Notes under the pieces: model-generated | Told to the model about the DNA's origin: nothing | Database searches by the model: none | What the model saw: only the letters and a program-made list of their open reading frames with translations | Position numbers and translations under genes: made by a program | Source: Acidimicrobiales bacterium | GTDB taxonomy: Bacteria > Actinomycetota > Acidimicrobiia > Acidimicrobiales > Iamiaceae | DNA length: 62,605 nucleotides | Assembly: GCA_030448105.1 (NCBI GenBank) | Contig: JAUJNP010000017.1 | Span: forward strand, 1-62,605 | Reading direction: 5' to 3' | In this document: piece by piece, positions 36,441 to 46,039 of the stretch | How the letters are laid out: every line of letters starts with the position of its first letter | Position numbering within the stretch: the stretch's first letter is position 1

Positions 36441-36631
36441 GGTTCGATCTCCTCGACGGTGACGAGGTGGGGGACCCGGGCGAGCATGCCCCGGATCTCG
36501 GGACGGTCGGGCAGGGTGTTCGACCGGCCGATCCGGCCGAGGCCGAGGGCCCGGATGGTGCCCCGCTGCTTCGGCTTGGCGCCGATGGTGGAGCGCGTCT
36601 GGGTGACCTTGAGCTGGGCGGCGGCGGCCAT
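36437..36631 (-). CDS. rpmD: 50S ribosomal protein L30
   Basis: This 64-residue L30 starts at ATG 36631, sharing one base with the rpsE stop. KVTQTRSTIGAKPKQRGTIR and ALGLGRIGRSNTLPDRPEIR are diagnostic. Confidence 0.97.
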   Translation of the reverse strand: MAAAAQLKVTQTRSTIGAKPKQRGTIRALGLGRIGRSNTLPDRPEIRGMLARVPHLVTVEEIEP

Positions 36632-37224
36632 CACCGCACCTCCTCGACGCGGTGCGGGCCCCGCTGGGTCTCGCGGTAGGCGTCGAGCAAGCCCTTGGGC
36701 ACGAACTCCTCGGCCGACAGGCCCCGCAGCCGGGCCACCTCGTCGGGGCGCTTCAGGGACTGGAGGCCGGCGATGGTGGCCCGGGCCACGTTGATGTGGT
36801 TCGACGAGCCCAGCGACTTGCAGAGCACGTCGTGGATGCCGGCCTCTTCCAGGATGGCCCGGGCGGCGCCACCGGCGATGACCCCGGTGCCCGGCGCCGC
36901 CGGCTTGATCAGCACCCGGCCCGCGCCCATCCGGCCGATGACGGGGTGGGTGATGGTGGACCCGGCCAGGGCCACCGCGAACATCTGCTTCTTGGCCTCC
37001 TCGGTGCCCTTCTGGATGGCGAGGGGCACCTCCTTGGCCTTGCCGTAGCCGAGGCCGACCCGGCCGGCGCCGTCGCCGATCACCACCAGGGCGGTGAACG
37101 AGAAGCGGCGCCCGCCCTTGACCACCTTGGCCACCCGGTTGATGTTGATGACCCGGGAGTCGCGCAGTTGGGCGTCGTTGCCCCGGGTTCGGGGACCGCC
37201 CGTGTCCGATGGGTTGCGTGCCAT
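36631..37224 (-). CDS. rpsE: 30S ribosomal protein S5
   Basis: This 197-residue S5 has the dsRNA-binding N-domain ([38 protein letters not shown]) and the C-domain ([39 protein letters not shown]). It is slightly longer than E. coli S5 at both ends. It lies two bases from rplR. Confidence 0.97.
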   Translation of the reverse strand: MARNPSDTGGPRTRGNDAQLRDSRVININRVAKVVKGGRRFSFTALVVIGDGAGRVGLGYGKAKEVPLAIQKGTEEAKKQMFAVALAGSTITHPVIGRMGAGRVLIKPAAPGTGVIAGGAARAILEEAGIHDVLCKSLGSSNHINVARATIAGLQSLKRPDEVARLRGLSAEEFVPKGLLDAYRETQRGPHRVEEVR

Positions 37225-37226
37225 GT

Positions 37227-37586
37227 TCAGAGCTCCAGTCCGCCCGTACGGGCGCCTTCGGCCAGCGCGGCGACGCGACCGTGGTAGAGGTAGCCGCCGC
37301 GGTCGAACACGACGGTCTGCACACCGGCGGCGGTGGCTCGCTCGGCCACCCGTTGGCCCACCGCGGTGGCGGCGGCCACACCGGTGGCGTCGCGCAGGTC
37401 GGCCTCGGTGGTCGACGCCGCCGCCAGCGTGGTGCCGGACCGGTCGTCGATCACCTGGGCCGAGATGTGGCGGTTCGACCGGAAGACGGCCAGGCGCGGG
37501 CGCTCGGGCGTGCCCTGCACCTTCTTGCGGACGCGGCGGTGACGCCGGATGCGGGCTTCGCGCTTCTGCTTCGAGAGGTCGGTCAT
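37227..37586 (-). CDS. rplR: 50S ribosomal protein L18
   Basis: This 119-residue 5S rRNA-binding protein is full length. [35 protein letters not shown], and [20 protein letters not shown] are diagnostic. Confidence 0.97.
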   Translation of the reverse strand: MTDLSKQKREARIRRHRRVRKKVQGTPERPRLAVFRSNRHISAQVIDDRSGTTLAAASTTEADLRDATGVAAATAVGQRVAERATAAGVQTVVFDRGGYLYHGRVAALAEGARTGGLEL

Positions 37587-37600
37587 CGGGGGGTCGCTTC

Positions 37601-38137
37601 CTACTTCGCCGTCTTGCCGGCCTTGCGGACCACGTGCTCGCCGGCGTAGCGCACGCCCTTGCCCTTGTAGGGCTCCGGCTTGCGCAACGCCCGGATGTCG
37701 GCGGCCACCTGGCCCACCTTCTCCTTGTCGATGCCCCGCACCACTATCCGGTTCGGCGCCGGGACCTCGAGGGTGATTCCCTCGGGCGCCTTCACCCGCA
37801 CCGGATGGCTGTACCCGAGGGCGAGGTCGATGGTGTCGCCCGCCAGGGTGGCGCGGTAGCCGACGCCGAGGATCTCGAGCTCCTTGGTGAACTCCTGGCT
37901 GACGCCGAGCACCATGTTGTGCACGAGGGAGCGTACGAGGCCGTGCAACGCCCGGTTCTCGCGGGCGTCGTCGGGACGCTCCACGAGGAGGTCGCCCCCC
38001 TCCTGGCGGATCGAGATGTTGCCCGGGATGCGCCGGTCGAGGCTGCCCTTCGGGCCGACGACGGTGACGTGGCGGCCCTCGACGGTGACGTCGACACCGC
38101 TCGGCACCGGGATGGGGGACCTGCCGATCCGTGACAT
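37601..38137 (-). CDS. rplF: 50S ribosomal protein L6
   Basis: This 178-residue L6 starts [20 protein letters not shown]. The second repeat carries the family signature [25 protein letters not shown] at the C-terminus. Normal length; spc order rpsH-rplF-rplR. Confidence 0.97.
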   Translation of the reverse strand: MSRIGRSPIPVPSGVDVTVEGRHVTVVGPKGSLDRRIPGNISIRQEGGDLLVERPDDARENRALHGLVRSLVHNMVLGVSQEFTKELEILGVGYRATLAGDTIDLALGYSHPVRVKAPEGITLEVPAPNRIVVRGIDKEKVGQVAADIRALRKPEPYKGKGVRYAGEHVVRKAGKTAK

Positions 38138-38150
38138 CAGTGACCTGCCT

Positions 38151-38555
<405 letters not shown>

Positions 38556-38571
38556 CGGCTGTCCTCCCCCC

Positions 38572-38757
38572 TCACCAGCTGGCCTTGGTGACGCCCGGGA
38601 TCTCGCCCTGGTGCACCATCTCGCGCAGGCACACCCGGCAGAGCTTGAACTTGCGGTACACCGAGTGGGGACGGCCGCAGCGCTGGCAGCGGGTGTAGGC
38701 CCGCACCTTGAACTTGGGCTTGCGGTTGGCTTTGTGGATCAGGGCTTTCTTGGCCAT
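38572..38757 (-). CDS. rpsN: 30S ribosomal protein S14, type Z (zinc)
   Basis: This 61-residue short S14 has a Cys4 zinc site (CQRC and CRVC, separated by [12 protein letters not shown]). The zinc-containing short form is the one normally carried between rplE and rpsH in Gram-positive bacteria. Confidence 0.97.
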   Translation of the reverse strand: MAKKALIHKANRKPKFKVRAYTRCQRCGRPHSVYRKFKLCRVCLREMVHQGEIPGVTKASW

Positions 38758-39353
38758 CAGCGTTGTCCTTCACGAGAGAAGGGGAAGCCGAAGGCGGCGA
38801 GCAGCGCCCGGCCTTCGGCGTCGGTGCGGGCGGTGGTGACGATGGAGATGTCCATGCCTCGGGTGGTGTCGATGCGGTCGTAGTCGATCTCGGGGAAGAT
38901 GAGCTGCTCGGTGACGCCGAACGTGTAGTTGCCGTTGCCGTCGAAGGAGTTGGCGGGCAGGCCCCGGAAGTCACGGATGCGAGGGATGGCCAGGCTGATG
39001 AGCCGGTCGAAGAACTCCCACATCCGGTCGCCGCGCAGGGTGACCTTGGCGCCGATGGCGTTGCCCTCGCGGAGCTTGAAGCCGGCGATGGACTTCTTGG
39101 CCCGGGTCACCAGCGGCTTCTGGCCCGTGATGACGGTGAGGTCGTTGACCGCGCCCTCGAGCAGCGACGGCTGGCCCACGGCGGCGCCCACGCCCATGTT
39201 GACCACGATCTTGGCCAGCCGGGGCACCTCCATGACGTTGGCCAGGCCGAGCTCGCGCTGGAGCTGGTCACGGACCTCGGTGGCGTAGCGCACCTTGAGG
39301 CGGGGAGCGGACGGCGCGCCGCCGCCGGCGGCAGTGGTGTCGGTGGCGCTCAT
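38757..39353 (-). CDS. rplE: 50S ribosomal protein L5
   Basis: This 198-residue 5S rRNA-binding protein has a small extra Thr/Ala/Gly N-terminal leader (residues 1-16). [40 protein letters not shown] and [19 protein letters not shown] are diagnostic. The start overlaps the rplX stop by 4 nt, and its stop shares a base with rpsN. Confidence 0.97.
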   Translation of the reverse strand: MSATDTTAAGGGAPSAPRLKVRYATEVRDQLQRELGLANVMEVPRLAKIVVNMGVGAAVGQPSLLEGAVNDLTVITGQKPLVTRAKKSIAGFKLREGNAIGAKVTLRGDRMWEFFDRLISLAIPRIRDFRGLPANSFDGNGNYTFGVTEQLIFPEIDYDRIDTTRGMDISIVTTARTDAEGRALLAAFGFPFSREGQR

Positions 39354-39670
39354 CCGAGCTCGGCTCCCGTGCGCCGGCAGACCCGGATCTTGGTGCCGTC
39401 GGCCTGAACCTTGTAGCCCACCCGGGTGGGGCGGCCGTCGGCCGGGCTGATCACGGCCACGTTGGGCACCGGGATCGGCATGTCCTTGTCGATGATGCCG
39501 CCCTGCATGGTGGCGGTGCGGGCCTTCTGGTGCTTGCGGGCCACGTTGACGCCGTCGACGATCACCTTGTTCTCCTTGGGCATGACCCGCATCACCACGC
39601 CCTCCTTGCCGCGGTCCTTGCCGGTGAGGACCCGGACCCGGTCACCCTTCTTGATCTTGAGACCGGCCAT
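39350..39670 (-). CDS. rplX: 50S ribosomal protein L24
   Basis: This 106-residue KOW-domain protein starts [33 protein letters not shown] and [20 protein letters not shown] are typical. Start at ATG 39670, one base from the rplN stop. Confidence 0.97.
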   Translation of the reverse strand: MAGLKIKKGDRVRVLTGKDRGKEGVVMRVMPKENKVIVDGVNVARKHQKARTATMQGGIIDKDMPIPVPNVAVISPADGRPTRVGYKVQADGTKIRVCRRTGAELG

Positions 39671-39671
39671 T

Positions 39672-40040
39672 TCAGAGCACCTCGGGGGCGAGGGAGACGA
39701 TCCGCATGAACCGCTTGTCGCGCAGCTCGCGGCCCACCGGCCCGAAGATGCGGGTGCCACGGGGCTGCTGCTGGTCGTTGATGAGCACGGCGGCGTTCTC
39801 GTCGAAGCGGATGTAGGACCCGTCGGGCCGGCGCTTCTCCTTCTTCACCCGGACCACCACGCACTTGACGACGTCGCCCCTCTTCACGCCCGCGCCCGGG
39901 ATGGCGTCCTTCACGGTGGCCACGAAGATGTCGCCGATGGACGCGTAGCGCCGCTTGGAGCCCCCCAGCACCTTGATGCACAGGACCTCTTTGGCGCCGC
40001 TGTTGTCGGCCACCCGGAGGCGGGTCTCCTGCTGGATCAC
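39672..40040 (-). CDS. rplN: 50S ribosomal protein L14
   Basis: This 122-residue L14 starts at GTG 40040, overlapping the rpsQ stop (GTGA). [20 protein letters not shown] and [20 protein letters not shown] are diagnostic. Confidence 0.98.
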   Translation of the reverse strand: MIQQETRLRVADNSGAKEVLCIKVLGGSKRRYASIGDIFVATVKDAIPGAGVKRGDVVKCVVVRVKKEKRRPDGSYIRFDENAAVLINDQQQPRGTRIFGPVGRELRDKRFMRIVSLAPEVL

Positions 40041-40306
40041 TTGGCCCTCTCCAGCACGTCGGTGACCCGCCAGCGCTTCAGCTTGGACAGGGGCCGGGTC
40101 TCCTGGACCCGCACCCGGTCGCCGACCTGGAGGTCGTTGACCTCGTCGTGGGCGTAGAGCTTCTTCGACCGCTGCATGGTCTTGCCGTATAGGGAGTGAC
40201 GCACCCGGTCGACCACGTGGACCACCACCGTCTTCTCCATGGCGGTGGAGGTGACCACGCCCTCTCGCACCTTGCGGGGGTTGGGGCGGGTTGCGGTGTC
40301 GTCCAT
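40037..40306 (-). CDS. rpsQ: 30S ribosomal protein S17
   Basis: This 89-residue OB-fold S17 has [20 protein letters not shown] and [20 protein letters not shown]. Start and stop each overlap neighbours by 1-4 nt. Confidence 0.97.
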   Translation of the reverse strand: MDDTATRPNPRKVREGVVTSTAMEKTVVVHVVDRVRHSLYGKTMQRSKKLYAHDEVNDLQVGDRVRVQETRPLSKLKRWRVTDVLERAK

Positions 40307-40530
40307 CAGGTGCTCTCCGTGCTCATGGCTTCGGCGGCGGCGATCTCGCGGGCCCGCAGCTCGGTGGTGATGCGGGCGATGTGGCGGCGCGTGGCCCGCA
40401 GGCGGCTGGAGTTGTCCAGCTGCCCGGTGACGTGCTGGAACCGCAGGTTGAACAGCTCCTGCTTGGCCTCCACCAGACGCTCGACCAGGCTGGCGTCGTC
40501 CAGGTTGGTGACCGGCTCGTCCCGCGCCAT
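40306..40530 (-). CDS. rpmC: 50S ribosomal protein L29
   Basis: This 74-residue L29 starts at ATG 40530. The two-helix hairpin is [20 protein letters not shown] and [19 protein letters not shown] short tail ([11 protein letters not shown]) follows the usual end. Confidence 0.96.
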   Translation of the reverse strand: MARDEPVTNLDDASLVERLVEAKQELFNLRFQHVTGQLDNSSRLRATRRHIARITTELRAREIAAAEAMSTEST

Positions 40531-40946
40531 CAGAAGCCCTCCTTGCGGGTGATGACCCGCGCCTTGATCGGCAGCTTCTGGATGGCCCGGTCGAGGGCCT
40601 CCCGGGCCACCACCGGGTCGTGGTAGGACAGCTCGAAGAGCACCCGGCCGGGCTTGACCACCGCCACCCAGCGCTCGGGGTTGCCCTTGCCCGAACCCAT
40701 GCGGGTCTCGGCCGGCTTCTCGGTGACGGGCTTGTCGGGGAAGACGTTGATCCAGACCTTGCCGCCGCGCTTGATGTGGCGGGTCATGGCGATGCGGGAC
40801 GCCTCGATCTGGCGGGCGGTCACCCACCCGGGCTCGAGCGCCTGGATGCCGTACTCGCCGAAGCTGACGGTGGATCCGCCCTTGGCCGCGCCGGTGCGCC
40901 GCCCGCGGTGCTGCTTGCGGTGCTTGACCTTCCGCGGCATCAACAT
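40530..40946 (-). CDS. rplP: 50S ribosomal protein L16
   Basis: This 138-residue L16 starts [20 protein letters not shown], where the second Met is also possible. [40 protein letters not shown] and [20 protein letters not shown] are diagnostic. It overlaps rpmC by one base. Confidence 0.97.
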   Translation of the reverse strand: MLMPRKVKHRKQHRGRRTGAAKGGSTVSFGEYGIQALEPGWVTARQIEASRIAMTRHIKRGGKVWINVFPDKPVTEKPAETRMGSGKGNPERWVAVVKPGRVLFELSYHDPVVAREALDRAIQKLPIKARVITRKEGF

Positions 40947-40956
40947 GGCGGCCTCA

Positions 40957-41886
40957 TCAGTCGGCGTCCCCGGGGCGGAAGTGGGGGGTCTCGTGGTGCT
41001 CGCGGACCGAGCGTTCGATCTCCTCCTCCTCGGCGAGGAGGCGCTCCAGCTCGGGGTCGGCCTCCTTCACCAGCGGGGCGGCCTCGGTGGCCTCGGCCGC
41101 CGGGTCGAGGGCCGGGTCGGCGGGAGCAGCGTCGGCCGCAGGACGGCGGCGCGCCGCCGAGGAAGACACCACCTGCTTGGGCCGGGCCCCGCCCGAGGTC
41201 TCCCCCACCGCCATGGCCGCCTCGCGGGTGATCTTGTCCTCGCCCATGGTCTTGTAGGGCAGGATGTCGCCCTTGTAGATCCAGACCTTGACGCCGATGC
41301 GACCGGCGGTGGTCTTGGCCTCACGGAAGCCGTAGTCGATGTCGGCCCGGAGGGTGTGCAACGGCACCCGGCCCTCGCGGTACCACTCGGTGCGGCTCAT
41401 CTCGGCGCCGCCGAGGCGGCCCGAGCACTGCACCCGGATGCCGAGGGCGCCGGCCTTCTGGGCGTTCTGCACGGCGCGCTTCATCGCTCGGCGGAACGCC
41501 ACTCGGCCGGCCAGCTGGTCGGCCACGCCCTGGGCGATGAGGGCGGCGTCGAGCTCGGGCTGCTTGATCTCTTGGATGTTGAGCTGGACCTTCTGGTTCC
41601 CGGTGATCTTGGCCAGCTCGGACCGCAGGCGGTCGGCCTCGCTCCCGCGGCGGCCGATGACGATGCCGGGGCGGGCGGTGTGGACGTCGACCCGGACGCG
41701 GTCACGGGTGCGCTCCACCTCCACGCGGCTGATGGCGGCGTGGGGCAGGTCGCCCATGAGTCGGGCCCGGATCTTCCAGTCCTCGATGATGAAGTCGGCG
41801 TAGTCGCTGCGGCCTGCGAACCAGCGCGACTTCCAGTCGGTGGTGACGCCCAGCCGGAAGCCGTAGGGGTTGACCTTCTGGCCCAT
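40957..41886 (-). CDS. rpsC: 30S ribosomal protein S3 with extended C-terminus
   Basis: This 309-residue S3 starts [20 protein letters not shown]. The KH domain has [20 protein letters not shown] and the C-domain has [20 protein letters not shown] and [15 protein letters not shown]. The core ends near residue 220. About 85 extra residues follow, rich in Ala, Pro, Asp and Glu ([20 protein letters not shown]), well beyond the usual short tail. Upstream lies the intergenic repeat copy B. Confidence 0.96.
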   Translation of the reverse strand: MGQKVNPYGFRLGVTTDWKSRWFAGRSDYADFIIEDWKIRARLMGDLPHAAISRVEVERTRDRVRVDVHTARPGIVIGRRGSEADRLRSELAKITGNQKVQLNIQEIKQPELDAALIAQGVADQLAGRVAFRRAMKRAVQNAQKAGALGIRVQCSGRLGGAEMSRTEWYREGRVPLHTLRADIDYGFREAKTTAGRIGVKVWIYKGDILPYKTMGEDKITREAAMAVGETSGGARPKQVVSSSAARRRPAADAAPADPALDPAAEATEAAPLVKEADPELERLLAEEEEIERSVREHHETPHFRPGDAD

Positions 41887-41929
41887 TAGCTGTGCTCTCT
41901 TTCGCCCTCGTCGCGATGCTCCTCGGTCG

Positions 41930-41987
41930 GGGCTTCGCCCATCCGGCTCTCACACCGGGCGCTGCTCCGCCTAGCGGACTGCGCAGC
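41930..41987 (+). repeat. Copy B of dispersed 55-nt repeat
   Basis: This plus-oriented copy, GGGGCTTCGCCCATCCGG then CACACCGGGCGCTGCTCCGC and CTAGCGGACTGCGCAGC, fills much of the 130-bp gap between rplV and rpsC. Elsewhere in this part of the ribosomal cluster gaps are near zero, so an insertion is likely. Confidence 0.85.
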
Positions 41988-42016
41988 GTGAAGAGGACCC
42001 CTGGACGTCCGGTCGG

Positions 42017-42775
42017 TCATCGGTCTTCCTCACTTTGGTCTACCTCTTGTTCGTCGGCGCCGGCTTCGTCGGCTTCGGCGTCGGCGTCTTGGAGGGCGAT
42101 CTCGGCTTCGGCGGGCATGGCCAGCTCACTCGACTCGGCCAGCTCGTCGCCGCCTGCGCCTGCGCCCGTACCCTCGCCGGCGCCGGCGTCGGTCGCGGTC
42201 TCCTCGTCCGCCTCCTCGGCGGCGGCGATGGTGTCCTCGGTGGGCTCGCCGGGCACCGGCGATGTGGGCTCGTCCTCGGTCACGGCGGTCTCCTTCTGAC
42301 GGCTACGGGCGACGCGGGCGCGGCGGTCGGCGACGGCGCCGCCTCGGCGGCGGGTGCGACCGGCGGGTGCCGATGCCGCCTGGCGGTCCTGCCAGCGGCG
42401 CAGGTCGGCCTCGGGCAGTCGGCTCACGATCACGGTGATGTGGCAGGTGCGCTTGCGGATGCGGGTGGCCCGGCCGCGCGCCCGGGGACGCCACCGCTTG
42501 AGGGTCGGGCCTTCGTCGGCGAAGCACGCCGACACGAACAGGGTGTCGGGGTCCTGGCCGTCGTTGGTGAGGGCGTTGGCCACCGCCGAGGCCAGGCACT
42601 TGCGGATGACGATGGCCACGTCGCGCTCAACGAAGCGGAGGATCTCGTCGGCCTCGCTGACGTGGCGACCCCGGATGAGATCGAGCACCTCCCGGGCCTT
42701 GTACGCCGAGACGCGCGAGTAGCGGACCTGGGCCCGGGTGCCGGGCCGCTCGTTGGTCTTGACGCCGTAGGCCAC
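42017..42775 (-). CDS. rplV: 50S ribosomal protein L22 with long acidic tail
   Basis: This 252-residue L22 has a normal core up to about residue 130: VRYSRVSAYKAREVLDLIRG, SAVANALTNDGQDPDTLFVS and KRWRPRARGRATRIRKRTCH, which line the peptide exit tunnel. A basic linker (RRRGGAVADRRARVARSRQK) is followed by about 90 residues rich in Glu, Asp, Ala and Gly (EADEETATDAGAGEGTGAG). Total length is more than twice that of E. coli L22. The GTG start shares a base with the rpsS stop. Confidence 0.96.
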   Translation of the reverse strand: MAYGVKTNERPGTRAQVRYSRVSAYKAREVLDLIRGRHVSEADEILRFVERDVAIVIRKCLASAVANALTNDGQDPDTLFVSACFADEGPTLKRWRPRARGRATRIRKRTCHITVIVSRLPEADLRRWQDRQAASAPAGRTRRRGGAVADRRARVARSRQKETAVTEDEPTSPVPGEPTEDTIAAAEEADEETATDAGAGEGTGAGAGGDELAESSELAMPAEAEIALQDADAEADEAGADEQEVDQSEEDR

Positions 42776-43059
42776 TAGCGCCGGCCCTTGGTGTTGCGCT
42801 CCTGGCCGGCGTGGAACCGGAAGGTGCGGGTGGGGGCGAACTCGCCGAGCTTGTGGCCGACCATGGCCTCGGTGATGTAGACGGGCACGTGCTTGCGGCC
42901 GTCGTGGACGGCGATGGTGTGGCCCACCATGTCGGGGATGATCGTGGAGCGCCGCGACCAGGTCTTGACCACCTTCTTCTCGCCCTTGGTGTTGAGGTCG
43001 TCCACCTTGGACAGGAGGTGGTCGTCCACGAACGGGCCCTTCTTGAGCGAACGGGGCAC
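42775..43059 (-). CDS. rpsS: 30S ribosomal protein S19
   Basis: This 94-residue S19 starts at GTG 43059 ([20 protein letters not shown] when initiated with Met). [20 protein letters not shown] and [18 protein letters not shown] are diagnostic. Confidence 0.97.
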   Translation of the reverse strand: MPRSLKKGPFVDDHLLSKVDDLNTKGEKKVVKTWSRRSTIIPDMVGHTIAVHDGRKHVPVYITEAMVGHKLGEFAPTRTFRFHAGQERNTKGRR

Positions 43060-43064
43060 CTCGT

Positions 43065-43901
43065 CTACCTCCTGCTGCCGCGGGTCCGGCGGCGACGCAC
43101 GATGAGCTTCTGGGACGGCTTGGTCTTGTCGCGGGTGCGGCCCTCGGGCTGGCCCCAGGGCGAGACGGGATGGCGCCCGCCCGACGTCTTGCCCTCGCCG
43201 CCGCCGTGGGGGTGGTCGACCGGGTTCATGGCCACACCGCGGGTCTGGGGGCGCACGCCCTTCCAGCGGTTGCGTCCGGCCTTGCCCACCTTCACCAGCT
43301 CGGCCTCGGCGTTGCCGACCTCTCCCACGGTGGCCCGGCAGTCGATCGGCACTCGTCGCATCTCGGTGCTGGGCAGGCGCAGGGTGGCGAAGTCGCCCTC
43401 CTTCGCCACCAGCTGCACGCTGGAGCCGGCCGAGCGGGCCATCTTGCCCCCGCCTCCGGGCTTGAGCTCGACGTTGTGGACGGTGGTGCCCACCGGGATG
43501 TAGCGCATCGGCAGGGCGTTGCCTGGGCGGATCTCCGCGCCCTGCCCGGACTGGAGGCGGTCGCCCACCTTCACGCCCCGGGGGGCGAGGATGTAGCGCT
43601 TCTCGCCGTCGAGGTAGTGCAGGAGCACGATGCGGCAGTTGCGGTTGGGGTCGTACTCGATCGCCGCCACCTTGGCCGGCACGCCGTCCTTGGTGCGCCG
43701 GAAGTCGACCATCCGGTACTGGCGCTTGTGGCCGCCGCCCTTGTGGCGAGCCGTCTTGCGGCCGGCGTTGTTGCGGCCGCCGGTGCCCGACCGCGGGGCG
43801 AGGAGCGACTTCTCGGGCCGGTCACGGGTCAGCTCGGCGAAGTCCGAGACGGTCTGGAACCGCCGGCCGGGGCTGGTGGGCTTGCGCTTGCGGAGAGCCA
43901 T
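43065..43901 (-). CDS. rplB: 50S ribosomal protein L2
   Basis: This 278-residue L2 is full length. It has [40 protein letters not shown] and the peptidyl-transferase-proximal [20 protein letters not shown] with the conserved His. Four bases separate it from rplW. Confidence 0.98.
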   Translation of the reverse strand: MALRKRKPTSPGRRFQTVSDFAELTRDRPEKSLLAPRSGTGGRNNAGRKTARHKGGGHKRQYRMVDFRRTKDGVPAKVAAIEYDPNRNCRIVLLHYLDGEKRYILAPRGVKVGDRLQSGQGAEIRPGNALPMRYIPVGTTVHNVELKPGGGGKMARSAGSSVQLVAKEGDFATLRLPSTEMRRVPIDCRATVGEVGNAEAELVKVGKAGRNRWKGVRPQTRGVAMNPVDHPHGGGEGKTSGGRHPVSPWGQPEGRTRDKTKPSQKLIVRRRRTRGSRR

Positions 43902-43905
43902 GGTC

Positions 43906-44196
43906 CTATGCCTCGAAGAGCTCGATGGAGTCGCCCGGGGCCAGCGTGACGATGGCCCGCTTGGCGTCGGGCCGCTTGCCGGTCTGGCCGGTGCGCCGGT
44001 TGCGGGTGGTCTTGCCCTTGCGGTTCAGGGTGTTCACCTTGGCCACGGTGACCCCGAAGATGGCCTCTACGGCGTCGGAGATCTCGGGCTTGGACGACCG
44101 CGGATCGACCACGAAGGTGTAGACGTTCGCCTCGATCAGCGCGTAGGACTTCTCGCTCACCACCGGCCGGATGATCACATCGCGTGGATCCCTCAC
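43906..44196 (-). CDS. rplW: 50S ribosomal protein L23
   Basis: This 96-residue L23, part of the exit-tunnel rim, has [40 protein letters not shown] and [23 protein letters not shown] 44196 overlaps the rplD stop (GTGA). Confidence 0.97.
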   Translation of the reverse strand: MRDPRDVIIRPVVSEKSYALIEANVYTFVVDPRSSKPEISDAVEAIFGVTVAKVNTLNRKGKTTRNRRTGQTGKRPDAKRAIVTLAPGDSIELFEA

Positions 44197-45137
44197 GAGA
44201 ACTCCCCTTGCGTGTCGTGATCTTCGGCAGCCGTCACATTTGCTTTGGCTTCGCCTTCGCCGGCTTCGCCGATCTGGGCGTCACGCTCGGTGCTGCTCCG
44301 CCTGGCCGTCACATTTGCTTCGGCTTCGCCTTCGCCGGCTTCGCCGATCTGGGCGTCACGCTCGGTGCTGCTCCGCCTGGCGGACTGCGCAGCTGTCACA
44401 CCTGCTTCGGCTTCGCCTTCGCCGGCTTCGCCGATCTGGCTTTCACGCTCGGTGCTGCTACGCCTGGCGGACTTCGCAGCGTTGCCGACGGCTACTGGGG
44501 TCTCCGGCGCGTCGCTGCCGGGGGGGGCGACGGTGGAGGTGGGGAGGGTCTCGCGGGTGAAGAGGACCCAGTCGCTGGCCAGCACGTCGTAGGCGTTGAG
44601 CTCTCGGGCTTCGCAGATGTGGACGTGGCCCAGGTTGCGGAAGCTCTTCCAGGCCGCCTCGTCCTCGGCGGTGAGGACCACCAGCACCCGGCCCTCGACC
44701 TCGAGGGCGGCCAGGGCGGCGACCGCGGCGCGGGTGCTGGGGGCGTCGAAGTCCCAGTCGACCACGAGCACCCGCCCGTCCGCCGCCCGGTCCGACAGTG
44801 CCGAGCGCAGGGCCAGGCGGATCATCTTCTTGGGGGTGCGCTGGGCGTAGCTGCGGGGCTTGGGGGCGTGGGTGACCCCCCCGCCGCGCCAGTGGGGGGC
44901 ACGGATGGAGCCCTGGCGGGCGCGGCCGGTGCCCTTCTGGCGCCACGGCTTGGCGCCGCCGCCGGCCACCTCGGCCCGGGTGCGGGTGCTCTGGGTGCCC
45001 GCCCGCCGGGCGGCGAGCTGTGCGGTGACCACCTGGTGCATCAGGGCCACGTTGGGCACCATGGCGAAGGTGGCATCGTCGAGGGTGACCTTGCCGGCCT
45101 TCTTGCCCGTGGCGTCGCGCACGTCGACCTCAGCCAT
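44193..45137 (-). CDS. rplD: 50S ribosomal protein L4 with repeat-built C-terminal tail
   Basis: This 314-residue L4 starts at ATG 45137. The core (residues 1-203) is normal: [20 protein letters not shown] in the tunnel loop, [20 protein letters not shown] and [16 protein letters not shown] at the end. A Pro-rich link (204-220) leads to three near-identical units (about 221-250, 250-278, 278-302). Their shared sequence is [19 protein letters not shown] followed by AEANVTA, and the last 12 residues are [15 protein letters not shown]. The DNA of the tail is the dispersed 55-nt repeat plus spacer in 87-nt units, so length stays a multiple of three. The tail is acidic and probably disordered. Confidence 0.95.
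   Translation of the reverse strand: MAEVDVRDATGKKAGKVTLDDATFAMVPNVALMHQVVTAQLAARRAGTQSTRTRAEVAGGGAKPWRQKGTGRARQGSIRAPHWRGGGVTHAPKPRSYAQRTPKKMIRLALRSALSDRAADGRVLVVDWDFDAPSTRAAVAALAALEVEGRVLVVLTAEDEAAWKSFRNLGHVHICEARELNAYDVLASDWVLFTRETLPTSTVAPPGSDAPETPVAVGNAAKSARRSSTERESQIGEAGEGEAEAGVTAAQSARRSSTERDAQIGEAGEGEAEANVTARRSSTERDAQIGEAGEGEAKANVTAAEDHDTQGEFS
44232..44480 (+). repeat. Three tandem copies of the dispersed repeat inside rplD
   Basis: Units lie at 44232-44306 (75 nt), 44307-44393 (87 nt) and 44394-44480 (87 nt). Each contains CTTCGCCGGCTTCGCCGATC, then TCACGCTCGGTGCTGCT, then CGCCTGGCGGACT, the last part being shortened in the first unit. The core matches copies A (4786-4843) and B (41930-41987). 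Confidence 0.93.
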
Positions 45138-45783
45138 CGCTCGCCTTCCTCCCCTTGACCGCGTCGCGCACGAGGACCAGGCCGCCCTTGGGCCCCGGCA
45201 CGGCGCCACGCACGAGCAGCAGGTCACGCTCGGCATCGGCCGAGACCACCGTGAGGTTGAGGGTGGTCACCTTCTCGCCGCCCATGCGACCGGCCATGCG
45301 CTGGCCGGGGAACACCCGGGCGGGGGTGGCGCACGACCCGATGGCCCCTGGGGCCCGGTGGATGCGGTGGGCGCCGTGGCTGGCCTTCTGACCCGAGAAC
45401 CCGTGACGCTTCATGACCCCGGCGAAGCCCTTGCCCTTGCTCACCGCGGTGACGTCGATCTGGTCGCCCTCGGCGAGGATGTCGACCTTGATCTCCTGGC
45501 CCACCTCGTAGCCCGAGGTGTCGTCGAGGCGCAGCTCCACCAGGCGGGGCCCGGGCTCCACGTTCGCCTTGGCGAACTGGCCGGCGACCGGCTTGGTCAG
45601 CTTGCTCGCCTTCTTGTGGCCGAAGGTGACCTGCAGCGCGCTGTAGCCGTCGCGCTCGGGCGTCTTCACCGACACGACGCGGCAGGGGGCGACCTGAAGG
45701 ACGGTGACGGGCACGACCCGGTTCTGGTCGTCCCAGACCTGGGTCATGCCGACCTTCTCGCCGACGATTGCCTTCGATGCCAT
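45130..45783 (-). CDS. rplC: 50S ribosomal protein L3
   Basis: This 217-residue L3 starts at ATG 45783 with GAGG 5 nt upstream. [20 protein letters not shown], the central loop [20 protein letters not shown], and [20 protein letters not shown] are diagnostic. It overlaps rplD by 8 nt. It is first in the contiguous ribosomal run because rpsJ, its usual upstream neighbour, is 14 kb away, so it needs its own promoter. Confidence 0.97.
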   Translation of the reverse strand: MASKAIVGEKVGMTQVWDDQNRVVPVTVLQVAPCRVVSVKTPERDGYSALQVTFGHKKASKLTKPVAGQFAKANVEPGPRLVELRLDDTSGYEVGQEIKVDILAEGDQIDVTAVSKGKGFAGVMKRHGFSGQKASHGAHRIHRAPGAIGSCATPARVFPGQRMAGRMGGEKVTTLNLTVVSADAERDLLLVRGAVPGPKGGLVLVRDAVKGRKASDG

Positions 45784-45828
45784 GGTTCCCTCGTGGAGCG
45801 CGGAGGAACGACCGGAGCCGTTCACGCG

Positions 45829-45861
45829 GACGCTCCGCTCGGGCGGGCCCGGCGGAGCGTC
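45829..45861. promoter_or_regulatory. Strong hairpin in rplC leader region
   Basis: GACGCTCCGC and GCGGAGCGTC form a perfect 10-bp stem, extended inward by CGGGC/GCCCG after one bulged base. It lies 46 nt upstream of the rplC start in a 256-bp gap that should contain the operon promoter. It could be a ribosomal-protein leader structure or an upstream terminator. No U-run is visible. Confidence 0.5.
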
Positions 45862-46039
45862 GATTCGGTTGGTGCTGCGTGGTTCCTGGGCCGGGGCGCA
45901 GGCGGGCGCAGACGTCGATTTCGGGTGGGACGGGCGGGCGCCGGCAGGGCACACGGCCCCGGGCACACGAAGGGAGGACTCTAGCGGGGACGGCAGAGGC
46001 CGTCCAAGCCTGGTCGTGTGCGGCGAACGCGGTCGGCTG

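Noticed and set aside
44232..44480. Possible CRISPR array
   Set aside because: Units are long, directly adjacent and in frame within rplD. There are no unique spacers and no cas genes.
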